Source: Onchocerca volvulus
Taxonomy: Eukaryota > Nematoda > Chromadorea > Rhabditida > Onchocercidae
Length of the DNA: 64,000 nucleotides
Direction of reading: 5' to 3'
NCBI GenBank assembly: GCA_000499405.2
Contig: HG738140.1
Coordinates: 6,742,158 to 6,806,157 of the forward strand
Shown in pieces: positions 23,301-36,032 of this stretch. The notes under the pieces are model-generated. The model was not told where the DNA came from. It saw nothing but the letters and a program-made list of their open reading frames with translations, and did no database searches. Numbering within the stretch: position 1 is the stretch's first letter; every line of letters starts with the position of its first letter. The translations under genes and the position numbers were made by a program.

Positions 23301-25088
23301 TTATGTTATAGCAATGTGTAATGTTTATAATTTTGTACTCAAAGATTACAATTAATATGATTACTATTTTAATTATTTGTATTTTAAACTCTATCTTATT
23401 TTATTGTAAGATTACGAACAGTTGCTTACATTAAGTTTAAATTAAATGCATTTGGAATAAAATGTGACGACATAAAAGTAATTTTATAAATTGCGAATTG
23501 TTTAAAGTGTATGCTATGCTTTTAACTGAATTACTTAAGGAATGAATTTTGATGTATTAGGAAGATTTGTCTGTTCGTACTAAATAGCTCAAATTGGAGC
23601 ATTTCTCGTTGATTGCTATTATTTCTCCTTCTATCCCTTCATTTTTTCTTCTTGCATTCCCCTTTAACCCCTTATTTCCCTTTAACCCCTTATCTTGTTT
23701 TGACCTCTTATCCTTCTTTAGCCTCTTATTCAACTTTAACCTTCATTATTTTCAACCCACCCTTGTCGCATTCTACGACAACAAAATGTAATGTTACAAA
23801 TTGTCACCTCTCAGAGTATATCAATACAAATGACATTAGTACAAATTGTTATCTCTTTTAAATGAAGAGATTTTCATTTTGGGATGGATGAGTTATCCCT
23901 CAGGAGAGGACGGACGACAAATGCTTACTTTCCCGCATAATGCGGAATAAGTCGTAATAATTCGTAATATTCCTTATGTCTATCATATATTATCAAAAAG
24001 AAAGTTACATTCGCTTAATTCATTAAAGTATTTTATTCATTAAAATTATTTTCAAAATATCTAAAATGTTTTATTTATTTAAATTAGTTTACTAAAATAT
24101 CCAAAATTAATTTATTTTGTCATTCTTTTTTTTTTAAAAAAAGAATACAATTTCAAGAAAGAAAAGAATTATATTAAAGAAGAAAGGCGGATAGGTTAAA
24201 ATTAGCATAAAGAAATAAAATTATCGTTAGAAATGTTATCAGTTATTCATAAAATATGTCTGCTAATTGTATTTAAAAAATTGGCATGAAAAATGAAAAA
24301 GAAGGAGCAATGAATAAAAATTGAAAGAAAAAACAAAAATAAAGCAATAAAATAAAATATTAGATTAGAAATGTTTAAAAATGATTGATAAAATTAAGAT
24401 TTCAACAAAAGAATTTGGAAATTTTATTACTCGAAAATTTTCATCAATATTTTCACAATTAATTCTTTTCAAATTATTTTTTAGTTTTAATTCAAAATTT
24501 CTTTTTTCTAAACTATTTTTCAACTTTATTTTGAAAGTACTTTTTTCCTAACTATTTTTCAATTTCATTTCAAAACCAATACTTTCTTAATTCTATTTTC
24601 AATTTCAATTCAATTAAATTCTTTTTTTCTGTTTTGCAATTTATATGGGATGGAATATTTTATCATATTAACGTTATAAAAAAAAAGAAAAGAGAACGAA
24701 CTTACCGTCCACTTTTGGTAATAATCATTTCGGTGCTAAGTTCGTAAAACTTTTTCCATAGTTCACGTCCTTCCAATCGACAGGTCACATGTCGGAGTAT
24801 ATGAGAATTTCCGGGTATCGGTGATGTTTTCGGTAATTGTTCAGTGCTACTGTCACCTTCTTCCGGTTCTGCACTATCCTTACTATCATCATAATTCCGG
24901 CTAATTCCTACAGCACTCGTTGACCTTTCGCCCTTATCATCTGTACTATCCGTGTCCAACAAATGATCAATCATAAACTTGAATCGTTTTGGTGCTGCCA
25001 AATCTAACGGAATATCCGGAAAGTGTCCAGATGCCGGAATATTCGCATGTATCGTATCTATAGGACGTTTTTCACCTGTCCTAGCCAT
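17373..25088 (-). CDS. mab-9: TBX20/MAB-9-type T-box transcription factor
   Basis: This nuclear DNA-binding regulator belongs to the Tbx20 group (C. elegans MAB-9, hindgut and motor-neuron fate). Seven exons in coding order, 24706-25088, 19711-19915, 19517-19585, 19283-19360, 18825-18997, 18323-18405 and 17373-17689, give about 435 residues with all phases matching. Residues 38-44 (FMIDHLL) fit an eh1 Groucho-binding motif, as in vertebrate TBX20. The T-box starts near residue 101 and shows [115 protein letters not shown] and [17 protein letters not shown] and VPVDN favour Tbx20 over other T-box groups. The last exon is low-complexity: poly-Ser and poly-Thr runs encoded by triplet repeats. 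The ATG is the first in the open N-terminal frame. Orthology to mab-9 rather than a recent paralogue is inferred. Confidence 0.92.
17441..17585. repeat. Coding triplet repeats in T-box exon 7
   Basis: A (GTT)n tract at 17441-17487 encodes poly-Thr on the minus strand, and a (GAT)n tract at 17563-17585 encodes poly-Ser. Both keep the reading frame of the last T-box exon, so length changes would add or remove residues without a frameshift. Confidence 0.85.
20564..20630. repeat. Pre-miRNA-sized inverted repeat
   Basis: The left arm, starting at 20564, and the right arm, ending at 20630, pair over 22 bases with one mismatch. The core AGAAATTGTGATAATGAT is perfect and is followed by further AT pairing around a short TATA-rich loop. 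It lies in the first T-box intron. Either strand could fold. Size and pairing resemble a miRNA precursor, but AT-rich cruciforms are also common. Confidence 0.7.
22023..22046 (+). repeat. Poly-T run
   Basis: A run of about 24 T residues lies in the T-box intron. Similar shorter runs occur near 22099, 29309, 53999 and 58992. They are homopolymers typical of this AT-rich genome. Confidence 0.9.
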
Positions 25089-25862
25089 AATTAAGGCGAA
25101 TAATACCTCGATGATCGTATAATCGTTACAGTTACAATTCTCCGCGACTTTTTTTTTTTTTTTGAACGTTCCTTATAACAAATCGTTGTTTATGAATTTT
25201 CGGTATAGGTATAAAAAAAGAAAGATGAAGAGACTGGATGAAATTGGAAATTGAATTCGGTGTGGATAAAATTCAGAATTAAATTCGATTTGGGATAAAA
25301 TTGGAAACTGAATTATTCGTCCAAACAGTAAGCAAATATCTTAAAATTGTTTACTAATTTTTTTAAAATTCTTGCAAATCCTGATGAAATTGTATTTTGA
25401 AATCAAAATTACAAAGAATTTTTGATTTGATAAAATCCAAATTGCCGTCACTTTGTGCTGATATTTGTCGATATCTCAATTTTGAATGACGAAAGATTTA
25501 TCCCATCGGAATATCCACCAATCCACCAAATATCATCAAATGTCATCCAGCTATCGTTGACATGATGATCATCCGAAGTACACCGTATAACTCGTCAGCT
25601 AACTAACTGATATTCTAATTTTCGAGCGCAGAAGAAAGGAAATGGGTGGATAAAGGAGTTGAAGTGAGATGCATTTTGAAATGAACTACTAAAACCACAA
25701 CAAATCGTTCATTGGGTGACTTGTCAAAAAGGGGCGGCCGTGACAACGACCGTTGCGCCAATGAGACAACCAACAAAATGTGTTGACATTAAAAAAGAGA
25801 TGGAACTAAGGTGGATTAAAATGAGAACATTAGTGATATTGGTTTGGTACGTGACAAAATGT
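25089..25862. other. Upstream flank of the T-box gene
   Basis: This is the presumed promoter region. It is noticeably richer in G and C than the DNA around it, especially 25500-25790, which holds two CCAAT-type elements (ATTGGGTG near 25713 and GCGCCAATGAG near 25755) around GGGGCGGCC. No TATA element stands out. There is no coding potential on either strand. Confidence 0.45.
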
Positions 25863-26160
25863 TGATCAATTCCAGCAACGAACAACAACAATAAATAAAC
25901 AAATAAATAACAACAAATGTTTGAATCTGTAATGAATATTATTGACATTTTACAGATATTTCATTAAGTTTTTTTGTCTAATTTAAGTGTTAGTAATAAG
26001 ATGATGATCAATTTTAGGAAGGAAAATAAACAATAACAACAAGAAAAAATGGTAAATAAACAAATAAATATCCGCAAAGACTTGACATCAATAATAAATA
26101 TTATTGGCATTTCATGGGTGTTTCATTAATTTTGCACTTTTTTTTGTCTAGTTTAAGTTG
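25863..26160 (+). repeat. Diverged tandem duplication upstream of T-box gene
   Basis: Copy one (25863-25991) and copy two (26007-26160) share the same order of blocks: TGATCAATT, CAACAATAA-type sequence, AACAAATAAATA, AATATTATTG(A/G)CATTT, TTTCATTAA and TTTTTTGTCTA(A/G)TTTAAGT. They differ by many substitutions and small indels, so the duplication is old. Confidence 0.75.
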
Positions 26161-27609
26161 GTAAATGTGAATTTTTAAACGAATTTTTATTTTAAAATGT
26201 ATTAAAATTATTGATTCCGATGTCAATTTTTATATAATAAATATTTGAGAAATCATTTATGAATTCAATGGTTAATATTAATGGAGTATTATTTTGAATT
26301 GGAAATTAGTTAATTCAAATTTCGATTTCCTTATTAGTCATAATGTATTTAATATTTGCATGAAGATTTATAGATTTATTCCATCCAATCTTTTGTCATT
26401 TTTATTCGATAAACAGAATTCAAATGATTCATCTGTAAATTTTTATAAATATCTTATTTTGAATGATAAATTTGAAATTATTTATGAATATATTTGAAAT
26501 TTTTGCAGCATTTAATTTACATCCTATTCTTTTTGATAAATAAAAATTGAAGAAAAATTGTTAAATAAATTAGCAAATATTTTTGATGACAATGATTTTG
26601 TTAGAAAATTATTCTTGAAATATTTTAATTATTCAATAATAATTCCTTAGTTAATCATAGCCAAACGAAAATACTTTGTCTTATCAATATGAAAAATCAT
26701 TTATTGGAAAGCAGTGAATAGATAGATTTGTACTTATATTAGTTTGATTTTTTCATGACATACCAACAAAAAATTGAAATGTCTTAATTCCCTGCGGTAT
26801 TACTAATAATAATTCAAATTTCATGTAATGTAACAAGCAACAACCTTAATTTTTTTTTTTTTTTAATATATTTGTAATTATTCAAATTTTTTGAATTCAT
26901 TTGTAATAACATGAATTTCTTATTGAAAACTCAATCAATAATCTTAATGGAATTCTTAATGCAATTAACTTAATTTTTCGTGAGCATTTATTTTAAGTAA
27001 ATTTTAATCATAAGATTTCAAATTTTATATTCTTGCGGTGAAAAAGATAAACAATAAAAACAGAAATTTTAACAAAATTTCCATTGTTAATAATTTAACA
27101 TAAATTGACTTTAATTTCTTTATGCTTTTCCTGCAATTCCTAAATTTATTCAGTATTTTTATAAATATTCTTAAATGAATTTATTTAATTACTAAATTCC
27201 ATTATTAAATTTTTATTTTTTCTTTGATATTACAGCAAATATTTGACGCCAAAAATGATATTTTTGTTGTTGTTTTTTTGGCATTATGGCAAAAGTTGAA
27301 GTAAATAAATAAATAATGTTAAGATTGCAAAAATTTTTCTGCAAAAAGATGATTAGTGTTTATGTGAATACTTTTTGAGATTTGTGCATTCATCCAGTTT
27401 TTTTAAACGATAATTGCAGTCTTTAGGATTTTGAAGCGACATTTTGAGGGAAAAAATGAAGAAAACAAATTTTAGACGATTGGATTAAAATATCTCGTTT
27501 CTGTTTAAACACCAATGAATCAATTGTTAATGAAGTGGAAGGATGAGACAGCAAATGAAAAAATTGTCCAGAAAAGTACGGTAATTTCGTTCGCATTGCT
27601 TTTGTTGCC

Positions 27610-27905
27610 GCCGTTCTAGGCCTTACGCTAATATCTGATGCAAAAATCTCCTCGCATGCCTTAAAATATTAGGCTTTATGAGAAAAAAAGGTTTGAAGAG
27701 ATGAAGACAAGGCTTTAACAGGCTTAAATAAAGATTTACAATGCTTCCGAATTTGGAGAGAGAAAAAAGAGAGGAATGAATTGAGTGACTGATCATTATG
27801 CTAATCACTACGACATTTTTTTTTTTTTTTTTTTGAGGCTTTTGAACCGCTCTTTCATGGCCTCAAATAGGCTTAGAGAAATGTTCTATGCTTTAAGGCT
27901 TTAAA
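27610..27905 (+). repeat. Cluster of AGGCTT-type motifs
   Basis: Within about 290 nt, TAGGCC, TAGGCTTTA, AAGGCTTTAA, AGGCTTAAA, GAGGCTTTT, GGCCTC, TAGGCTTA and AAGGCTTTA recur. That is unexpectedly G/C-rich and repetitive for the surrounding desert. It is not a regular tandem array. It may be a decayed repeat element. Confidence 0.5.
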
Positions 27906-30900
27906 AAATATAGCAGAGATTATTTATCTAATGTTAACAAAACTAAGGCAAAAGATGAGAATATTTCTTTTTTCTTAAATTTAAAATAAAATTTAAAAAA
28001 AGCAGAAAATTCGAATTTACAAATAGAAGATTTGCTTGACTGCAAATTTAATCAAAATAAAAAACAAAATTAAAGGAAGATATGCTAATAAATAAACAAT
28101 CTACTACTTTAAGCTAGGTTTGTTCAGAAAAAAATTAATTAACCGAAAAATACCAAAAAAAAGGGAAGAAATTATGGAAGTAATAGTCTGGTAATTTTAT
28201 ATTTAAAGAAAAAAAAAAGAGAACTTAATAAAATTACTGTTTTGTCTTAGTTGCAACATATTAATAATTAAAGAATCATTGTGAATATACCAAAATTATC
28301 ATTCATCATTTTAATTTAATGTTTGCCAAGTGTCTTGGTACAATTGTCAAGATTTAATTACTGTAATAAGTTTGAATTAATTAAAGTAGACCATCAAAAC
28401 TCGGGCATTCTGAATTCAGATACTAAATTTTTTCCAAATAATACTTAAATATTGCATAGCTGATATAGCTAGATAATTAGCATGAAATATATAATATTCA
28501 AAATTTTGGAAATCTCTATATGATATTTTCTTAATTAATCTCATTAGAGATTTTAGCAATCGAATATTAAATATTAATTCCTTTTGTAAAAGAAATAGCT
28601 TTCAGGTATTATTTAATTACTTTTTTTAATTTGGCCTAATTCTCATTTCGATTATGACTGATTTTTCTTTGATCGATACAAAAAGTTTTTATGGAAGATT
28701 CTGCGCAAAGTTTTTCGTAAAAGATGGAATAAATGTTACGATCCTTTAGAATCTGAACAGAATGTTAAAATAGAAGTATTTTTTTGTATGAAAATGGAAT
28801 TTTATTAAACGGAAAAATACTTTATATTAATTAACTAAAATCAAACAATTCGGCAAAATAAAATGATCCAATAAAATAAAAACGGAGCGTATATTACTGC
28901 TTTAACAATAATGTATAAAGTTCTATATTTTTATCATTTTTTCCACTTTTTTTCAGCATTTTCGTTGGTAAAAATTGATGACAATTTTAGCACTCTTAAC
29001 ATTTTATCAATTAAACTGGTGACAAATTTTACTTCTCTTAACACTTCATTTGATAAAATCGATGACAATTTTTTTTTTTAGATCAAAGGTCATGTTAGTA
29101 GTGAATGATTTTAAAATAATATTGGCAAATAATTAAGTATAACAAAAAAAGAGAGAGAAAACATAAAGAAAGAAATTAAATTTAATTATAAAATTATACC
29201 GAATGAATAAAATATAAAAAGTATGCCGCGCGTCATACAAATCAACAACAAATGATTACTGTAAGTTGTTAGTGTATGTATGCATGTGTGTGTGAATTGA
29301 ATTTTTAACTTTTTTTTTTTTTTTTTTTGTTCTTTTACTTGATTCTTTACAAAATCAATTCACATAAAAATTTATCGGTTACTTTACAACGCCAAAAACT
29401 ATTTATGTATGTCGGAGAGAGTATTGAAAAATTGGAGAGTTTAAAAATAGAAAAAGAATGAGAAGAAAAGGACGATTTAGTTTATTAAAATTGTGGATTG
29501 GTAATGTTTGGTGGAGAAGAAGGCGAACAACGACGACGATGCATTAGGGAATTGATATTAGTTGTTGGTTTTGATGGTATTGGTGATGGTAGTTTCAAGA
29601 TATCGTGTAGTCAACCAAAATGTCAACCCCTTTTCCCTTCATTTTCAAAAGTTTTCCTTCATCAAAATTAGTTTTCAATTAACAGATTTAAATTAAATTA
29701 AATGTTGAAAATTCAATTAATGAAAGAAAAAAATGAAGGAAATTTTAAAATAAAAAAAAAGAAAATCGAACAAATCATAGAGAAATAAGAGGAACGCTGG
29801 AACGATTTGATATTGATAATATAGCATCATATCAATCAGTATTAACAGATATATATATGATTTAATGAAAACAATATAAAAATATTTAAGAAATTTCTGA
29901 TAATTATGCATGAATAATTTCTAATAATATTCCATCAATTTTTCAAAAATTCCAACAACTACGGCAACGAAATTAAAGAAAATACATTTCGTTGCATTCA
30001 TTCAATTAAGAAACGTCAGATTTAACTAATAAAAAAAAATTATAGTTCACAGAAAAAAAAAAAATTTTACCAAATTCATAATTTATAAGTCTTTATACCT
30101 AAAAGTTGAAAAAATTGAATTATATTAAGCTAAATTTTAAAATTTGAAAAACTAGCTAAAATTTTCAAATAAAAATGAAATTCGTATCCATTTTATTGCA
30201 ATATTCAAGCTTGCAAAAATTTATCGAGTAAAATTTAAAAATCTATGATATTCAAATCATCAAAGATTACTTTCAATTTAAAATTACATAAAAAGGATAT
30301 TATTAATCTGAGCTTAATTAATTATAAAACTTTGACTTTAACCTATTTAATTCGTATCAGCATTTTGATGGATTACATTTTATTTAAGTATTATCGCAAT
30401 TTCTTCCTAATCTGTATTTGATTCAAATTTTGAAGAATTTTCCGGATTTTTCCTTTTCTTTTTGCATGAAATAATCTCATTTGTATGTAATAATCTCAAT
30501 CATTTAAATCCTAAAAATTAATTTTAATTTAAAATTACATAATAAGGAAATCATTAGCTTGAACAGTAAATAATTTAATTTCTAATACGCTATTCGATAA
30601 ATTATTTTTACTTAATTATTATCATAATTTACGCCTAATTTGTATTTAGTTTAAATTTCGAAAATTTTTTCACATTATTTCTTTCATTCTTGCTTTAAAA
30701 TCAATTCACTATTTGATCAATTATATTTACTAAATTATTATCAATTTATTCTTAATCTGTTTTTCGCAATTTCTCTATCATTTTTTTCGCGCTTTTTTTT
30801 TCGCATTTTTCGTATTTTCAAAATTTTCGCATTTTCTCGTTTATTCTTGCATTAAAAATAATTCAAGAAGTCATCATAGCAATTGGCCAGCTATGAACCA

Positions 30901-31205
30901 AACTAAATGAATTCCCAACTGTGATTCAGATTTCGATCTATCGTTTTATAATGCTTCATCTTCGTTTTGCTTCTATCCATCCATTCGAACCAATGAAAAC
31001 CATTCTAACCCCACTTCGTGGTGGCGACAATGACGGAGTGCTTTTCAACGAATTTATTGCTTTCATGCCGAGATTTACTAGCAAGATATACATTAGTCAT
31101 CAGTCGTTGTCATTTTAGAAATAGTTTGTCGTATCCGTTATACGTCGATTTATTTGGCTGTGTCCACTTGAATGAATAAATGTACATTTTAGCATATATT
31201 TATAT

Positions 31206-31244
31206 TATGTATGTGTGTATGTGTATGTATGTGAGTGTATGTGA
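31206..31244 (+). repeat. TATG/TGTG microsatellite
   Basis: Alternating GTATGTGTGTATGTGTATGT and related units run for about 40 nt in the desert. Confidence 0.8.
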
Positions 31245-34200
31245 GGCATTACATAAATATCATCTCTCCTAAGATATCAATTTGTCAACTAAGACGAATG
31301 ATAAATTAATCACCTTCCAACCATTTGGACTAGTAAAACCTTCTAATCAGGCAGGAAAATCTATACTCCATGGTACATATCAATCCCGTTTCAGGATTAA
31401 TGTCATCCGGATATAACTGATTGCCCGTTTAAAAATGGTAAGCACATTTTCGAAATTGAACATTTCAAAATGTGATTAATCTTTCGATTTTAAGCTTCTT
31501 AAATCTATATTTCAAAATTTTAAACCCATTATGGCTAAAGCTTTCATTCGAGAATGCATGAAATTGTGAACATTAACATTCATTAGAATTTTAAAGAATT
31601 ATTATATTACTCAGCAAGTGTTAAGCAATAGTTTGATTACATTTTACTAATTATTAAAATTAACAAAAAAAGAACCGATATTTCTTACATAAGATTATAA
31701 TTGTCAAAATGAAAGCATTGATTTTTTTAATTAGATTTGAAAAAATTAATATTTCATCTCTTATGTAATCGTAATTTTATGTAGGAAAGTAATTGGGACT
31801 ACTCAGTTATTTTTATTCGTTTTTCAACAAAGTGATGATCATTTTTAGATTTATTTGATATAATTGGAAAATGAAATTCCACTAATTTTCATCGAATTTT
31901 TAAAGTTAGAAGCACTCGATGGTTTGCATTTTTCTTGGCATAGATAAATTTCATGATTTTGATGAAAAACAATATAGTCTTTTTTACAATCATATCAGAT
32001 ACTCATTTAAGTTAGATTTCGTAGAAATAAAAGTTATATTTTCTTGTAAAAAATGGAAAAAAGCAAAAATAAATTAGCGCAATGTGAAATAATTATGATA
32101 ATTTTTAGTCTTTCCAATTTTATCTTCTTTTCGTGCCATTTATTAAAAATCTTTGATAAATTTTAAAAAAAAAGAAAAAACCGGAAAATTTTGTTGCTTT
32201 ATATAATATTTTATTGGAAAACGATTATTTTAAGCTTTAACAAGTGAATGATAACTATATGAAAAGAATTGAAATGCATCATCAGATTTCTGGTGTGAGC
32301 ATTTGTTGATGTGCAAAAATTTCTCTGATTGAAATATCAGTCAAGATTTATTCTAAAACAAACGAAATACTCCTTGTCATCTCTGTCTCCAAGTTTTATT
32401 TCTTCAAGTTTTATCTCTCTAAATGCTCCTCCTTAAAATATTTGGCGACAAGTATTTCAACGATACTGAACGACTATTCCGTCGGGATTACTTTACCAAA
32501 TCGTTGTTTGGTCTCGATTTATCAACCGCCTTCTGATGTATCAATCCGCAGTTTCTTTCACTCTTATCATTACTTTTTTTCTTTTATCATCCAACTTTTC
32601 CATTTTTTCCCTTTGATTCAACCCAATAACATCAGCCTTTCATCACTCCCAACAGACATCGAAAAACTTTTGCATTATTTCAGAAATTATGAAATAGCTT
32701 TGTGAAATTATGGGAAAAATAATACACATCAAATTGGTACCGTATAAAAAGAAATGAAAAGAATTTTGATACCATGTAATTACACAACAATAAGCATTTT
32801 GAACTTTTAAAAAAAAGCGAAATGAAGAAAATGAAAATATTAATGATTTAACTATAAAATTTGTAATTTTAATTCATATTTTATTTTTGATTTCCTTTTT
32901 TTCAAATTTTGTTATTTTAAAAAATTATTTTTACATTTACAATGAATATCATAAATAAAAATTACCAATAGTGATAATGATAATAAAAATGATAAAAGTT
33001 ATGGTAAGTACCAGAATTGTTAGTTATAAAATTTCTCTAATTATCACGGTCGTTAATTGATGAAATCTTTTTAACATGCAACTTTGCCATATGCTGAATA
33101 GAGCTTTTTCTTACGATATACCAATTTTCAGTCTTTATTTTAAACATCAATGAATGATCCATTTTAACTCAGTCACTCAACTAAGAATTATCTTATCATT
33201 TTTTTTTTTTTTGTTATCTTTCTGATATGCTCCGAAATATTTCACTATATCAATTGATAACAGGTCATTTTACTTTCTCATGTCATATATCATAAGTTTT
33301 GCAACATTTTGTTCAAATGATTATTAATTTATGGAAGTAAAAATTAAAGTATTGTACTTTTGATAAATTAAATAAATGAAAAAAAAAGCACGATTAAATG
33401 CAGTTATTAGTTTTATTGATAATTTCTGTTATCATAATCAGTAATTTTAATTTTTCTAACAAACACTTAAAAAACCAAATAATCCATCAATAAAGCTACT
33501 GTAGATTATAGCTATTAAAGATTGAAATTATGACAAAATTTTGAAATAATTTTCGAACAAAAAGAAAAACTTTGAAACAAATAAGATAAGATTTATCATT
33601 GTCCCATGTACGATAACAGTAGGCCTTTTTTTTTGCATATTTTAGGATGAATTTTAAATTCTTTAGAGAGCTATAATTTCTGGCTAAAATCACATCACCA
33701 TCAACGAACCAATTGAAAATTATGTATTATGGAGTATGATCTTGTAGATGGGATGATTGTATCATGCCAGATGTCTTCCTTATATATTAGTACCGTTAAA
33801 TGTTGGATATTTCCTTTTTTTTTTTTGCATAAAATAAAAGATGAAATATCGATAAAGCATAAAAAAGATAATTTTGCAAAAATTTCATAAAATAATCCTG
33901 CATAAAAAAAGTCATATATTATAAAAAATGAAGAAATGTGAATTTTTAGTTTTGAATGAAAATTTAAATTAAAATTTTTTTCCACAAAAATATTAGCTAC
34001 GTTTGATCAATATGTAAATTTTTATGTTTTAATATGATTGAAATCTAAAATTATTCTGTTCAGATAAAAATCTGTTTGCAACAAAAAATAAACGAAGAAT
34101 GCGCAAAGAAGAAATTTGCACTTTAAATTTTAAATCGAAATTTGGAACTTAAAAATTTCCTTCTCAAATTCCTGATTACAGTTAATTGGCATTATATTGT

Positions 34201-35837
34201 TGTATTTTAATGCTTATTGTTAAAATATGAAATCATTTTATTAAGCTTCGTGATCACTAAAAGAAGTGCAAATTTATCCGGTAAATGTCCGCAAATCATT
34301 TAATTTTTTCCAATAAATGATAAATCTTCTGCGAATTTATCTGAATATAAATTTTTTAAATTTAGAACTTGAATGAGTTTTAAACATTACCGAATTTTCT
34401 GAACGCATTTTTTGAATTTGCTAATAAATCTATTTAAAAAAAAAAGCTTTACGAATATATCTGAAAATTTAAAAATTTGACGAATAAATCGCAAAATTTG
34501 ATTTCAAAATCAATCATCAATAATGATTCGGTAATTCGAAGCCAAAATTTCTTTATAGTTTGTATTCATCAATTATATTCATGAAAATCCATAAATATAT
34601 TTATGATTCTATTCAAAATTAGATCAGTATTAAATGTTCGAAAATAAAAACTTTCAATTTATCAAATTTACAGATTCAGCAGTTTAATCAAAATACGGTC
34701 AATTATCACATTATTTAATTTTAAATGATAATTTCAAATTAAATGATTGTTTTTTATTTTTATTTATTCCATTAAAATTACTATCTTTTCATAAATAATA
34801 ATCCCTTAGTCTAATTTGAATGATATTGATTAGATAATGTTCATAAAATATGAATAATAATTAAAAACAAATGAAAAATATCGAATGAAAATGCAGAAGT
34901 GATGAACTGAAAAAGAGAGATGTAACAGAAGTGATAAAGAAGTGATAAAGCTGAACAAACAAAAATGATAAAGTTGAACAAACATAAGCAGCACATCAAT
35001 TATCCGTTTTGACAAAGTATTCCGATCCGTTATTTATTTTTGCGGCAAAAGGGCTGACGTTCCGTAATTCTGTGAAATATTTGTTTTACTGTTTACATTA
35101 AACGATTAAACGTTTAATTCCGCTTCATTAATTATAAAAGGTAATACTAAAGTAAATTTTATATCTAATAACTTAAATTAGTTGCTGAAATTTTTCCTCT
35201 ACTATTGAATCATTTTCCATTTGGCGCCATTATTCATGTTATTTTAAATTTCATCCCTTGATCCGATCTACAGCAAGTACAAATTCTTGTGAGCATTTCT
35301 ATTTAATTAATGTTATTGACATTTTCAGTTACAAAAAATATGATACCTAATTGATAAGGTTGTATTTTTAAATCGATAAGTTGAAATAAAATATAATTTC
35401 AAAAAGGGAAATAGAAATTTCTGCGTATCATCGATAGCGTTGCAGTTGATCATTTGGATCAAATATATAAAATCAATCATGGAAATCCATGATGGATAAA
35501 GCGCCAATTATCGAATTATGTTATAACTGATATCATGATATCGCTGATTGACATTTTGCACTTTATCATATTGTCGATAATAAAATGATTGCAAATGATA
35601 AAATTTTTCTTTTGACCTTTGTCTCTCCATTATTTTCCTTTATAATTAATTTAATTCGCAATTTACTATCTGAAAAATAAAATTAATTGCTTCTATCAAT
35701 ACAAAGATGAAATATGTGAAAAAAAAATCTTTTGTGAGGATTATTTCATTAATTACAATAATTACTTTCTTTTAATTCAAATTTTTTTTATTCAAACATA
35801 ATTTTTAATTATATTATTTAATTTTAAATGTAGATAA

Positions 35838-36032
35838 ATGAAGGTGGAAACGAATGACAATCGAATATCGATTCCACCAAAATCGGAAATGGATAAAAAG
35901 CATGAAACAATGATGAAAATTTGTTTGGAAATTTTGCATAAGAAAAAGAAAGCAATTAAAGAATTTGCGACAATTTTGATTCTTATCATTATTATCATTG
36001 TGCTTGTAATTGTTATTATAGTTATACGATAA
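35838..36032 (+). CDS. Possible small tail-anchored membrane protein (64 aa)
   Basis: I do not recognise a family. The open frame has a polar N-terminal part (NDNRISIPPKSEMDKKHE), a lysine-rich stretch (HKKKKAIKEF) and about 20 consecutive hydrophobic residues (roughly 44-63) ending in one Arg, the layout of a tail-anchored or micropeptide-type membrane protein. An acceptor-like AAATGTAG ends at 35833, four bases before the ATG, as expected for spliced-leader addition. An AATAAA lies at 36168-36173, 136 nt after the stop. The upstream frames from the acceptor close at once, so only this ATG fits. Against it, the hydrophobic part is ATT/ATC-rich and could be chance. It is isolated, more than 4.6 kb from the nearest gene. 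Confidence 0.3.
   Translation: MKVETNDNRISIPPKSEMDKKHETMMKICLEILHKKKKAIKEFATILILIIIIIVLVIVIIVIR

Larger units (their letters stand above)
19916..24705 (-). other. First intron of the T-box gene (4.8 kb)
   Basis: It is by far the largest intron in the window and falls inside the T-box, between TKSG-R and RMFP. GT-AG borders are clear: donor GTAAGTTC at 24705, acceptor TTATAG before 19915. It contains poly-T runs, an AT-rich hairpin at 20564-20630 and otherwise featureless AT-rich DNA. Long introns in developmental regulators often hold enhancers, but no element is recognisable by eye. Confidence 0.8.
26161..35820. other. Gene desert, left part
   Basis: About 9.7 kb has no convincing coding exon. 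The sequence is AT-rich with homopolymers. Two stretches stand out: a cluster of AGGCTT motifs at 27610-27905 and GC-richer islands around 29500-29640 and 30880-31140. Open frames here are short, lack splice context or read as low complexity. Confidence 0.5.

Noticed and set aside
29500..29640. Minus-strand Pro/Ser-rich open stretch (LKLPSPIPSKPTTN ... NITNPQF, then stop) that reads like a terminal exon
   Set aside because: It contains no AG acceptor in the open stretch, and a stop closes the frame just upstream. Only about 38 codons are open and no partner exon is visible.
30921..31118. 65-codon plus-strand frame in a GC-richer island
   Set aside because: No recognisable domain, no clear acceptor or downstream signal, and no linked exons. 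Kept only as a compositional island.
32442..32705. 87-codon plus-strand frame
   Set aside because: Starts without an ATG context, has phenylalanine- and serine-rich low complexity and no recognisable motif.
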